A stretch of DNA of 10,412 nt, taken from NCBI GenBank assembly GCA_023381095.1, contig JAMCTO010000274.1, positions 1-10,412 on the forward strand. The letters run 5' to 3'. The notes under the pieces were generated by a model. It searched no databases and was not told the DNA's origin. It saw only the letters and a program-made list of their open reading frames with translations. Source of the DNA: Bacillota bacterium (lineage in GTDB: Bacteria; Bacillota; Sulfobacillia; Sulfobacillales; Sulfobacillaceae). The position numbers and the translations under genes are program-made. Positions 1 through 6,108 of the stretch are shown in pieces (the first letter of the stretch is position 1; every line of letters begins with the position of its first letter).

Positions 1-150
1 AAGCCGGGGGGGTCCTATTTGCGAATTCCGGCAGCCTCTTCTTGGCTCTCACAACCTCTTGTCCCAAGCCTAAATCGGGTTTACACAAAACTCTTGACGC
101 TCCCAGAAATCACGCGTGCCATCGAAGTCCGCGTGCCTCGCGAATTGGGT
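1..150. other. Left-edge non-coding stretch
   Basis: This is the region downstream of the leftward transporter gene. Short open frames exist, but none has a ribosome binding site or a recognisable product. I see no hairpin followed by a T-run that would serve as a terminator for the transporter. A CCTCG/CGAGG five-base inverted repeat around 136-161 has a 16-base loop and is too weak to call. Confidence 0.5.
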
Positions 151-1404
151 TCAAGACGAGGCCTCGATGTCGTTTCCTATAGATTTGGTCGAGGTGACGA
201 TTGGTGCACTGCGCCAGGCAATAGCTGCTACTATGAGCCGCACCATGACCCCGATTAGCAACGCATTGCGGAGTCCCATGACGATTCCAATCTGGCCACC
301 AACCACCGTCCCAATCAAAAGCCCTACGGCACTCAATACTAGCCAGGACGAGCGAACACGGCCCAACAGGGCGTTCTCTGTGTGCGCTTGTCGCACAGCC
401 GCCGTACCAATTCCCAACACCGTGTCGCCACCATCACCCAAGAGTTGTTGCCCAAACACGAAGAGGGCCATGAGCCACAAAGGCCCTGTAGCCACCACGA
501 GTAAAGCCGTTCCTGATGCCGCTGCCAGCGCTCCGGCGATAAGCGCACGGTTAATCCCTATTTTATGGAACAACTGGTCACTAATCCGGGAAGTCGCCAG
601 AGACACCACACCACCAGCAGAGTAAAGCAATCCCTGCAAAATCGGTGGTATGTGGAGCTCGCGACTGATGTACAGAATATAGACTACGCCCGAGAGCCCA
701 AAGAACACGTTGTTGAAACCGTCAAGCAACGCCATTCGTCCGAGGATGGTGTGAGTTCTTAGTGTCCTGAAACCATCGCCGATATCGCGCCAACTCAGGC
801 CTGGAGTGCCTGTGGTATCACGCGAATATGATTCGGGTTTTCGGATCATCCACAGACTGACACTCGACACTACAAAAGACACGGCATCAATCGAAAATGT
901 GGCCGCCGCGTGCAACCATTCGAAGATAACGCCCGCCAAACCAAAGCCACCGACTTCGGCCACCGACCCGACCGCCGCGAACGTGGCATTGGCCTTGATT
1001 AGACGCTCGGTGGGAACCATGGTGGGTAGATACGCGTCGAAGGCACTGTCGAACAGGACTTCGGCCATCGAAAGACAAGCTGAAATGCCAATCACGACAC
1101 CCAGCGTTAGACGATGTGTGACAATTACCACGGGGATCAAGGCAACCAAAACGGCTCGGACCAGATCTGTTACCATCAAGAGATATCGCCGTTTCATGTG
1201 GTCGACCAAGACACCCGCTGCCAGTCCCACCACCATTCCCGGCACGATTTGGGCAATCCGGACCCACGCAACCTCGAGGGAAGTGGCCCGTAGGCAGTAA
1301 ATTAACAGAAAGGGAAGAGCAATACGACTGATCAAGGATCCGAAGAGAGACACGCCCTGCCCGCCAAACAACTTGACTAAGTCATATGGATTTTTGGATG
1401 ACAC
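151..1404 (-). CDS. MFS efflux-type transporter (EntS/MFS_3-like)
   Basis: This is a 417-residue integral membrane protein of the major facilitator superfamily, most like the drug or siderophore exporter branch (EntS, macrolide-efflux type). The N-terminal half shows the MFS motif A region in the loop after helix 2 (about residues 60-75, GVLVDHMKRR with D68), followed by a charged L-V-R-A segment. Hydrophobic helices alternate with short loops to about residue 398, which matches a normal 12-helix length. The start is GTG (CAC on the plus strand at 1402-1404), chosen because AGGAG lies eight bases upstream on the coding strand. It stands alone: the next gene reads away from it after about 550 bases, and no regulator gene is adjacent. 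The substrate cannot be read from sequence. I am confident of the family and unsure of the role. Confidence 0.85.
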   Translation of the reverse strand: MSSKNPYDLVKLFGGQGVSLFGSLISRIALPFLLIYCLRATSLEVAWVRIAQIVPGMVVGLAAGVLVDHMKRRYLLMVTDLVRAVLVALIPVVIVTHRLTLGVVIGISACLSMAEVLFDSAFDAYLPTMVPTERLIKANATFAAVGSVAEVGGFGLAGVIFEWLHAAATFSIDAVSFVVSSVSLWMIRKPESYSRDTTGTPGLSWRDIGDGFRTLRTHTILGRMALLDGFNNVFFGLSGVVYILYISRELHIPPILQGLLYSAGGVVSLATSRISDQLFHKIGINRALIAGALAAASGTALLVVATGPLWLMALFVFGQQLLGDGGDTVLGIGTAAVRQAHTENALLGRVRSSWLVLSAVGLLIGTVVGGQIGIVMGLRNALLIGVMVRLIVAAIAWRSAPIVTSTKSIGNDIEASS

Positions 1405-1425
1405 AAGGATCGCTCCTGCCGTTCA

Positions 1426-1514
1426 GGCATACTGAGTTCCCGGCCTCCTAGACGCAGAGACAGACACACAATCAACCATACTTACGGTTAAGGTATGCAC
1501 ACTCGAGGTATGCC
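1426..1514. promoter_or_regulatory. Candidate operator: GCATAC/GTATGC half-sites upstream of MFS gene
   Basis: Four copies of one half-site lie just upstream of the transporter: GGCATAC at 1426-1432, CATAC at 1477-1481, AGGTATGC at 1491-1498 and AGGTATGCC at 1506-1514. The middle two form a dyad, CATACTTA-CGGT-TAAGGTATG (1477-1497), with one bulged base. The last two are direct repeats 15 bases apart. Such spacing fits binding by a dimeric regulator (TetR, MarR or MerR type) controlling the transporter. That is inference; no regulator gene is in view and no clear -35/-10 pair was found. Confidence 0.4.
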
Positions 1515-1845
1515 GAATGAAGTTTAGTGGGTGCGGCTTTTAACGGCCGCTGAAGAGCAACCCATGGATTGGCAAGGCAAGAACTCCTTTTTATTACGGA
1601 ACGATTATATCATGGGAGCCATCCGGATGGAATCGAACACCACCCTTCTGAAGAGGGCGGCGAACCTGGGCGTTGACGTTTGGAAGCATCGCAATGGTGG
1701 TCTAGGATTTGCGTGGTCCGCGGGCCAGTGCTATTGGGGAAAAATACCATATGTTCGAAAAAAATCTGTAAAAATGTCGATATTTGGCAAATTCGGCCTG
1801 AAAGCATTGAATTCCTTGACTCTTCCAATATTATCTATTCGGAGT

Positions 1846-1873
1846 TGTCGAATTTTACCGGTAAATTTTGATA
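1846..1873. promoter_or_regulatory. Candidate operator palindrome upstream of T4SS operon
   Basis: TTTACCGGTAAA at 1854-1865 is a perfect 12-base palindrome, and the AATT flanks extend the symmetry imperfectly. It follows one of three TGTCGA hexamers (1775-1780, 1846-1851, 1888-1893) in this AT-rich leader. It lies about 90 bases before the first gene of the secretion operon, where a repressor site would be expected. The regulator is unknown. Confidence 0.3.
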
Positions 1874-1955
1874 GTGTTTCTCTAAGCTGTCGATTGTATT
1901 ATACATATGCGGCAGTTGCCTACAGGCGGCTGGCGTCGGATTGGAGGGGGAGCCG

Positions 1956-2189
1956 ATGCCTTCGGCCCAATTGCTTGTGATGATTTCCCGATTGACGGGT
2001 ATTTTGGTGGACTTAGCAGGCGGAGTGTTTACGCTGGTGATGGTCTACGGTGGAATTCGATTGATGGTAGCGCATAGTCCCCGAGCGGTGCAAAGTTCTA
2101 AGGAGCTTATGGGCCGCGCGGCGGTTGGCTTGGCTTTAATCTTGCTGGTCGACGTGATTCGTCAACTGTTGCAATATGTCGTCTCTTAA
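1956..2189 (+). CDS. T4SS pilin-like small membrane protein (VirB2/TrbC type)
   Basis: This 77-residue protein has two hydrophobic helices (about residues 15-38 and 53-75) separated by a short polar loop with S-P-R-A-V-Q-S-S-K-E. The pattern L-V-M-V-Y-G-G-I-R followed by a positively charged loop and a second helix is typical of VirB2/TrbC-type and Gram-positive T4SS pilin-family proteins, which sit in the cytoplasmic membrane and form the conjugation channel or pilus subunit. I chose ATG 1956 because GGAGG at 1943-1947 lies eight bases upstream; an in-frame TTG at 1941 would overlap that site. It is the first gene of the secretion operon, and its last codons overlap the next gene by 14 bases. 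Small size makes family assignment by eye less certain than for the VirB4 protein. Confidence 0.65.
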   Translation: MPSAQLLVMISRLTGILVDLAGGVFTLVMVYGGIRLMVAHSPRAVQSSKELMGRAAVGLALILLVDVIRQLLQYVVS

Positions 2190-2961
2190 TCCTTTAACGT
2201 GGTCTCTGGAACAGTTGTCACGATGGGTCGATCAAGCGCTGGTACAAGTGGCGGATAATTTGTTTCGCCAGGTCGTATTTGCACCTATTCAATGGAGCAC
2301 CATGGCCAGTGACCTTTATCGTACCAATTTGCGAATGGCTTTGGCTGGGCTATGCCTAGGAATGGTATGGACTCTAATTCAACATATGTGGCCGATATGG
2401 GGAGTCCGGATAGTTGGGTCTTCTGTCCTCTCATTGGAAAGAACTGTAACCGCTGCCCTTATGGCAGTTGCGGCGCTTCCCGTGATACGCGGGTTGCTGG
2501 AGGTCAATGATGATATAGTCAAAAGTTTCACAACCCACTTGCCGACCGCTGTGGTGACTAGTTCTTCTCCGCTCGAACTGTCTCTCAATCCGCTTTTAAC
2601 GTTGGCGTTAGGGGCCATAGTTCTGGGGCTTTTGGTCTATCTGGGGGTGTTTTATGCACTGCGCACGGTGGAGGTGTACATCCTTACGGGGCTAATTCCA
2701 TGGTTTATGGTGCTGTGGGCCAATGGCAGGGATGATGGGTGGCTCGGCAACCTATCGCGAGAGTTGTTGGTGGCAATCTTCGTGCAATGTGTTCATGCAA
2801 TGATATTTTGGCTTTTTGTTCAGATGGCCGTGCATACGTCGTCATTGGCTGATGAGTTCTTTCAAGCAGGGGTGTTGTGGTACATGACTAAGATACCAGA
2901 TCAAATGCGTCGGCTATTTGGCGCCACCGGCAGTCGCGGACGGTTGCTACCATGGATGTAA
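2176..2961 (+). CDS. VirB6/TrbL-like polytopic T4SS membrane protein
   Basis: This 261-residue protein has about five predicted membrane helices (residues roughly 53-72, 87-108, 138-160, 165-181 and 197-219), an amphipathic N-terminus and a basic C-terminus. The arrangement of a helix ending in L-T-G-L-I-P-W-F, a short polar turn with W-L-x-x-L-S-R-E-L, a last long helix, then I-P-D-Q-M-R-R-L-F-G resembles the inner-membrane channel proteins of Gram-positive conjugation systems (VirB6/TrbL role). It starts inside the end of the pilin gene (14-base overlap) without a strong ribosome binding site, which suggests translational coupling, and it overlaps the next gene by 10 bases. Position between the pilin and PrgI-like genes supports the role. 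VirB6 proteins diverge strongly, so the call rests on topology and context more than on motifs. Confidence 0.6.
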   Translation: MSSLNPLTWSLEQLSRWVDQALVQVADNLFRQVVFAPIQWSTMASDLYRTNLRMALAGLCLGMVWTLIQHMWPIWGVRIVGSSVLSLERTVTAALMAVAALPVIRGLLEVNDDIVKSFTTHLPTAVVTSSSPLELSLNPLLTLALGAIVLGLLVYLGVFYALRTVEVYILTGLIPWFMVLWANGRDDGWLGNLSRELLVAIFVQCVHAMIFWLFVQMAVHTSSLADEFFQAGVLWYMTKIPDQMRRLFGATGSRGRLLPWM

Positions 2962-3233
2962 ACCGAATTGTTCCCATACCCCTGACCAAGGATCCTACTG
3001 TTTTGTGGGGACTCCACCTCAAAGATTTGATTTGGCTGGCTATAGCCGTGGTAGCCGACCTAGCATTATGGCCTCGCCATCAAGTTCTGGTGACCAACAT
3101 CGTTGCGATGACAGTGATTAGCATAGTGAGCTTGGTTTTGGCTTGGGGAAAATATGAAGAAGTAGCGTTGACCGAATGGTTGTACTTGATGCTCCGGTAT
3201 CTAGTAAGGCCTAGAACCTACATTTCTCAATAG
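2952..3233 (+). CDS. PrgI-family (VirB3-like) T4SS membrane protein
   Basis: This is a 93-residue protein with the layout of the PrgI family: an N-terminal V-x-x-I-V-P-I-P-L-T-K strand, the W-G-L-H-L-K-D-L-I-W motif leading into helix 1 (about 24-41), helix 2 (about 46-66), then W-G-K-Y-E-E-V-A-L-T-E-W-L and the closing P-R-T-Y element. PrgI proteins are small VirB3-like partners encoded next to VirB4 ATPases in Gram-positive conjugative elements, and they anchor the ATPase to the membrane. The ATG lies in the last codons of the upstream gene (ATGGATGTAA, 10-base overlap), so it is coupled. The next gene follows after 34 bases with its own ribosome binding site. Confidence 0.75.
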   Translation: MDVNRIVPIPLTKDPTVLWGLHLKDLIWLAIAVVADLALWPRHQVLVTNIVAMTVISIVSLVLAWGKYEEVALTEWLYLMLRYLVRPRTYISQ

Positions 3234-3267
3234 GTCGTTAAAAACTACACAGATTGAGGTGGATTAG

Positions 3268-3858
3268 ATGTTAGTGTCCTTAAACCGACTGTTGCCCATT
3301 CGTGCAATTGGACCCGGGATTTGTCTCATCGGGCGGGACCGATTTTCGCTAATCATGGAGGCAACACCAGTAAATTTTTCATTGCGCTCTTTAGGGGATC
3401 AGGATCGTCTGATTCACGGTTATACGGCGTTTCTTAATGGGTTGCACTTTCCGGTAGAACTTTTGGTGAGATCCGATGTACTACGCTTGGACGACTATTT
3501 GGGGGATTTGAAATCCCGTGAGGAGGAGATTGAACCAGCGTTGCGGCCGTCTCTGGGCGATTATATCGATTTCATTCAAGAGGCGGTGTCAGTTCATCAC
3601 CTGCTGCGACGTCGGTTTTTTGTGATTTTGCCATGGCAGGGATCTGATAGCCGAAGTCGCCCGCTGCGCCGTGGGGAAGTGTTGTGGCAAGAGGCGGAAC
3701 AGGAACTTTTCCGACGGCGGGATATTATCACCCAAGGTTTGCGTCCGTTAGGCATTCGGCTTCGGATGTTTTCCAGTGAAGAAACATTTAAATTTTTTTA
3801 TGCCAGCTTAGGAGGTGGACAACCGTTGCCTCCGGGGGTCAACTGGGCATGGGACTAA
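3268..3858 (+). CDS. TraC-like domain protein (detached VirB4 N-terminal domain)
   Basis: This 196-residue soluble protein has no membrane helix. Residues about 8-105 match the TraC-like/VirB4 N-terminal domain: L-P-I-R-A-I opening, a short strand ending in E-A-T-P-V-N-F, L-x-S-L-x-D-Q-D-R-L-I-H-G-Y-x-x-F-L-N-G-L-x-F-P-V-E-L-L-V-R-S and D-D-Y-L-G-D-L. A helical stretch with L-R-R-R-F-F-V-I-L-P follows at about 113-123. In Gram-positive T4SS loci this domain is often encoded separately just before the ATPase. A good ribosome binding site (GAGGTGG, 3256-3262) precedes the ATG, and the end overlaps the VirB4 gene by 10 bases. It probably partners the ATPase at the membrane face of the channel. 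Confidence 0.72.
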   Translation: MLVSLNRLLPIRAIGPGICLIGRDRFSLIMEATPVNFSLRSLGDQDRLIHGYTAFLNGLHFPVELLVRSDVLRLDDYLGDLKSREEEIEPALRPSLGDYIDFIQEAVSVHHLLRRRFFVILPWQGSDSRSRPLRRGEVLWQEAEQELFRRRDIITQGLRPLGIRLRMFSSEETFKFFYASLGGGQPLPPGVNWAWD

Positions 3859-5555
3859 TACACCGCTTTTGGTCGCGAAAGGCGTTTCCCACGGTTTCGG
3901 CGGTAATGCCTGATGCTATTCGATTTGGGGCCGATAAATGGGAGATGCATGGACTATGGTACCGCAGTTTTTTAGTAGTAGCCTATCCGCGGGAAGTACA
4001 AGCGGGGTGGTTTGAACCGTTTCTCCGCTTTCCACGACCGCTGATCCTGACGATATTTTCCGGACCCGTTCCGATTGATTCACAACTGGGTTCCATGAAC
4101 CGCTCATTGCTGTGGAATTTGGGAGAGGAGGAGGCTAACCGACGTTCAGGTCGGTTAGCTGACCCAGTTCGTCATACAGCCATAGAAGATGCCGAAAGAA
4201 TCCGGGGGAAAGTGGCCCGTGGCGAAACCCGGCTGATTGAAACTCACTTGACCGCCACATTATGGGCGGAGTCTCTTGAAGCGTTGGACGATGCGTCCAA
4301 TTTGTTGATGGGATTGGCATCGGGAATGCTTGTGGTGATGCGTTTGTTACGATATCAGCAGGACGTGGGATTGCAACGAATCCTTCCCGTTTTTGGGCGG
4401 CCGTCGCATCCCCGGGAGATGGATGCCCATGCGTGGGCTACGTTGTTTCCCTATGCTTCGCAAGAGATCATCCATGAACATGGGCAAGTCTGGGGAACCA
4501 ATGCCCAAACTCACTCGTTGGTGATAGTAGATCGGTTTCAACTGCCGTCTCCACACTCAGTGACCGTAGCTTGGTCGGGTGCGGGAAAAAGTTTTGCCGC
4601 GAAATTGGAAATTTTGCGGACTCGGTACCGGGGAATTCCTGTAAAGGTATTGGATCCCGAGGGTGAATACCAGGTTTTGGAGCACATCGGAGCGCACATT
4701 TGGAAGATTGGGGATCCGGGTAATCCGGAATTTCCTTGGGATCCCTTCCTAATCGAGCCCAATGACACCCCGGAAGAAACGGAACGTCAAGTCGATTTTT
4801 TACTGCGGTTTGTGGAACGGCTGGATCCCAACATCAAGCAATTGACCTCGACTTTGGAACGGGCACTTTGGCGGATTATTAGACGACACCAGTCTTCAAC
4901 TGTCTTTGATAAGGACAACCCTTTGGTATTTCGGCAGCGATCGGAGATTGTGTGCGATGACAAATTACTGTTGCGAGAACTCGAGGCAATAGATTCGGCG
5001 ATGAGCGAACGCATAGAGGCAGTGATACACCGTTGGAGAGTGTTAGCTCCGCCAGGGACAAAGTCAGGATTTGATTGTGAAGTGTTTGACTTGAGTCGGC
5101 TTACCGAAAAAATGAAAGCCGCAGCATATTTGGCACTGACAGAGTATATCGCACGCACGGTGGCCGAGGTTCCCCGCCAATTGGTGGTTTTTGATGAAGC
5201 CTGGCATTTGCTGAATGATCAGACCACCGCGTTGTATCTGGAGTCGCTTTATCGGCGAGCCAGAAAGTGGGGCACAGCTTTGGCTCTCCTTACCCAAGAC
5301 GTAGGCGATTTCACTCGTAACAAAGCGGCAGAAGTTTGCTTGAGAAATTCTCCCATTGTTTTGCTACTACGGCAACATCCCGAAAGTTTGGCGGAGGTAA
5401 CCCAACTGATGCGGTTAGAAGCCGGGGAAGTCGAGTTGCTAAACTTTGCTCAAAGAGGCCAAGGAATTTTAATTGTCGGCGATGACCACGTTCCACTAAA
5501 TGTGTTGGCAGCTCCCCATGAAGTGCGTCTCATCAATATGGCAACAGCGAGGTGA
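3849..5555 (+). CDS. virB4: VirB4-type conjugation/secretion ATPase
   Basis: This 568-residue ATPase would power substrate transfer and pilus assembly at the cytoplasmic side of the T4SS. Residues about 1-235 form the VirB4 N-terminal domain. The P-loop follows at 241-248 (A-W-S-G-A-G-K-S), with K247 and S248 present, but alanine where the first glycine of GxxGxGKS usually sits. Next comes the family's V-L-D-P-E-G-E-Y segment. Walker B is V-V-F-D-E-A-W with D449 and E450. The C-terminal sensor region A-L-L-T-Q-D-V-G-D-F, then L-R-N-S and L-L-L-R-Q, is characteristic of VirB4. With the 196-residue TraC-like protein before it, the pair approaches the length of a single-chain VirB4. It overlaps its upstream neighbour by 10 bases, and the next gene starts four bases after its stop. 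It carries a perfect 10-bp hairpin at 4134-4159. Confidence 0.92.
   Translation: MGLIHRFWSRKAFPTVSAVMPDAIRFGADKWEMHGLWYRSFLVVAYPREVQAGWFEPFLRFPRPLILTIFSGPVPIDSQLGSMNRSLLWNLGEEEANRRSGRLADPVRHTAIEDAERIRGKVARGETRLIETHLTATLWAESLEALDDASNLLMGLASGMLVVMRLLRYQQDVGLQRILPVFGRPSHPREMDAHAWATLFPYASQEIIHEHGQVWGTNAQTHSLVIVDRFQLPSPHSVTVAWSGAGKSFAAKLEILRTRYRGIPVKVLDPEGEYQVLEHIGAHIWKIGDPGNPEFPWDPFLIEPNDTPEETERQVDFLLRFVERLDPNIKQLTSTLERALWRIIRRHQSSTVFDKDNPLVFRQRSEIVCDDKLLLRELEAIDSAMSERIEAVIHRWRVLAPPGTKSGFDCEVFDLSRLTEKMKAAAYLALTEYIARTVAEVPRQLVVFDEAWHLLNDQTTALYLESLYRRARKWGTALALLTQDVGDFTRNKAAEVCLRNSPIVLLLRQHPESLAEVTQLMRLEAGEVELLNFAQRGQGILIVGDDHVPLNVLAAPHEVRLINMATAR
4134..4159. repeat. Perfect 10-bp inverted repeat inside virB4
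   Basis: GCTAACCGAC and GTCGGTTAGC flank a six-base loop (4144-4149). The repeat codes for part of a charged stretch (A-N-R-R-S-G-R-L-A) in the VirB4 N-terminal domain. A perfect 10-bp stem with so short a loop is rarer than chance would give in 10 kb. There is no T-run after it, so it is not a canonical terminator. Confidence 0.8.
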
Positions 5556-5559
5556 AATT

Positions 5560-6108
5560 ATGGCGATTCCATTCAAGGTCCCACGTTCCGGCGCCATTGC
5601 AATGATTGTTGCGGGCGCATTGTACGCCGCTTTGAGCATGCCCCACTTGTTGGCACACTCTGTTGAGTTACCAGTGGCTACTCGCTTCGTTTCTCGTGGA
5701 GAGTCCTTGCAACCCAGTGATTTTACAATGGCTACCGTGACTGCAAAACCCTTGGTGACGTCTCCTAGCCAAGTACTGAAAAACACCTTAGTGCCAGGGC
5801 AAGTGATTACGAGTGCACTTTTAGGGGCGCCGCCGCATTTGTCTGGAGTATTGGTGGCGGTGACGCCGTCCGCCGCCGCAGACATTGAAGTGGCTTCCCC
5901 CGGTAGTGTGGTTTCTATTATCGTAATAACCGGCAACGGTCAGATATGGCGCTCATCGGCAGTACCAGTCGTGAGTGCGCCGACTGGGAGCAATATCTTA
6001 GGCACTCAAACCAATGCAGTATTACTGCGGTTGTCTATGGACCAAGCCGAAAAATTTTTAATGATGTCAACACATGCCCAGGTTTTCTTGGTCGGGGTGC
6101 CGCGATGA
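5560..6108 (+). CDS. SAF-domain protein, CpaB/RcpC-like
   Basis: This 182-residue protein has one N-terminal membrane helix (about 11-30). A SAF domain follows (about 36-95): V-E-L-P-V-A-T-R-F-V-S-R-G-E-S-L-Q-P-S-D-F, then L-V-P-G-Q-V-I-T-S-A-L-L. The C-terminal part (about 96-180) is RcpC-like, with the P-G-S-V-V-S-I-I-V-I pattern and an L-R-L-S-M-D-Q-A-E-K-F segment. This is the architecture of CpaB/RcpC, an exported assembly factor of Tad/Flp pili, in compact form (CpaB proteins are usually longer). The start is ATG 5560 with GAGGTGA at 5549-5555 overlapping the virB4 stop; an in-frame ATG at 5500 would lie inside virB4 and precede the signal-like helix with an unlikely extension. It overlaps the next gene by four bases (ATGA). 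It probably acts outside the membrane, on the pilus or channel. Confidence 0.7.
   Translation: MAIPFKVPRSGAIAMIVAGALYAALSMPHLLAHSVELPVATRFVSRGESLQPSDFTMATVTAKPLVTSPSQVLKNTLVPGQVITSALLGAPPHLSGVLVAVTPSAAADIEVASPGSVVSIIVITGNGQIWRSSAVPVVSAPTGSNILGTQTNAVLLRLSMDQAEKFLMMSTHAQVFLVGVPR

Larger units (their letters stand above)
1405..1955. other. 551-base intergenic region between transporter and T4SS operon
   Basis: No convincing gene was found here. Open frames of 60-150 codons exist on both strands, but they lack ribosome binding sites and their translations look random. The left part carries the transporter's probable operator. The stretch 1740-1910 is clearly AT-richer than its surroundings and probably holds the promoter of the secretion operon. 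A TATTAT (-10-like) lies at 1897-1902 without a good -35. A perfect 12-base palindrome CCATCCGGATGG lies at 1619-1630; about two or three such palindromes are expected by chance in a window this size. Confidence 0.5.

Noticed and set aside
116..1300. Rightward frames of 164-169 codons opposite the transporter gene
   Set aside because: They are mirror frames of a membrane protein gene, rich in T, P and S from the antisense of hydrophobic codons, and have no family features.
1619..1630. Perfect palindrome CCATCCGGATGG as an operator
   Set aside because: A 12-base palindrome is expected two or three times per 10 kb and nothing nearby gives it a role.
1680..1871. A 63-codon frame ending in a fairly protein-like stretch (V-D-I-W-Q-I-R-P-E-S-I-E-F-L-D)
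   Set aside because: TTG start without a ribosome binding site, AT-rich and coinciding with the palindrome; no recognisable family. A gene fragment cannot be excluded but cannot be supported.
1531..1980. A 149-codon rightward frame covering the leader of the secretion operon
   Set aside because: No ribosome binding site at its start, random-looking translation, and it runs into the pilin gene, which has its own strong site.
5500..5559. Upstream in-frame ATG extending the SAF protein by 20 residues
   Set aside because: It would overlap virB4 by 56 bases and put unlike residues before the membrane helix; ATG 5560 has a ribosome binding site.
5496..5936. A 146-codon leftward frame opposite the SAF gene
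   Set aside because: It lies opposite a well-supported gene in a co-directional operon and its translation resembles no protein.
5946..6104. Upstream in-frame start adding 53 residues to the TadZ-like protein
   Set aside because: It overlaps the SAF gene by over 150 bases, and the added residues do not fit the receiver-like domain; the ATGA overlap at 6105 is the usual operon arrangement here.
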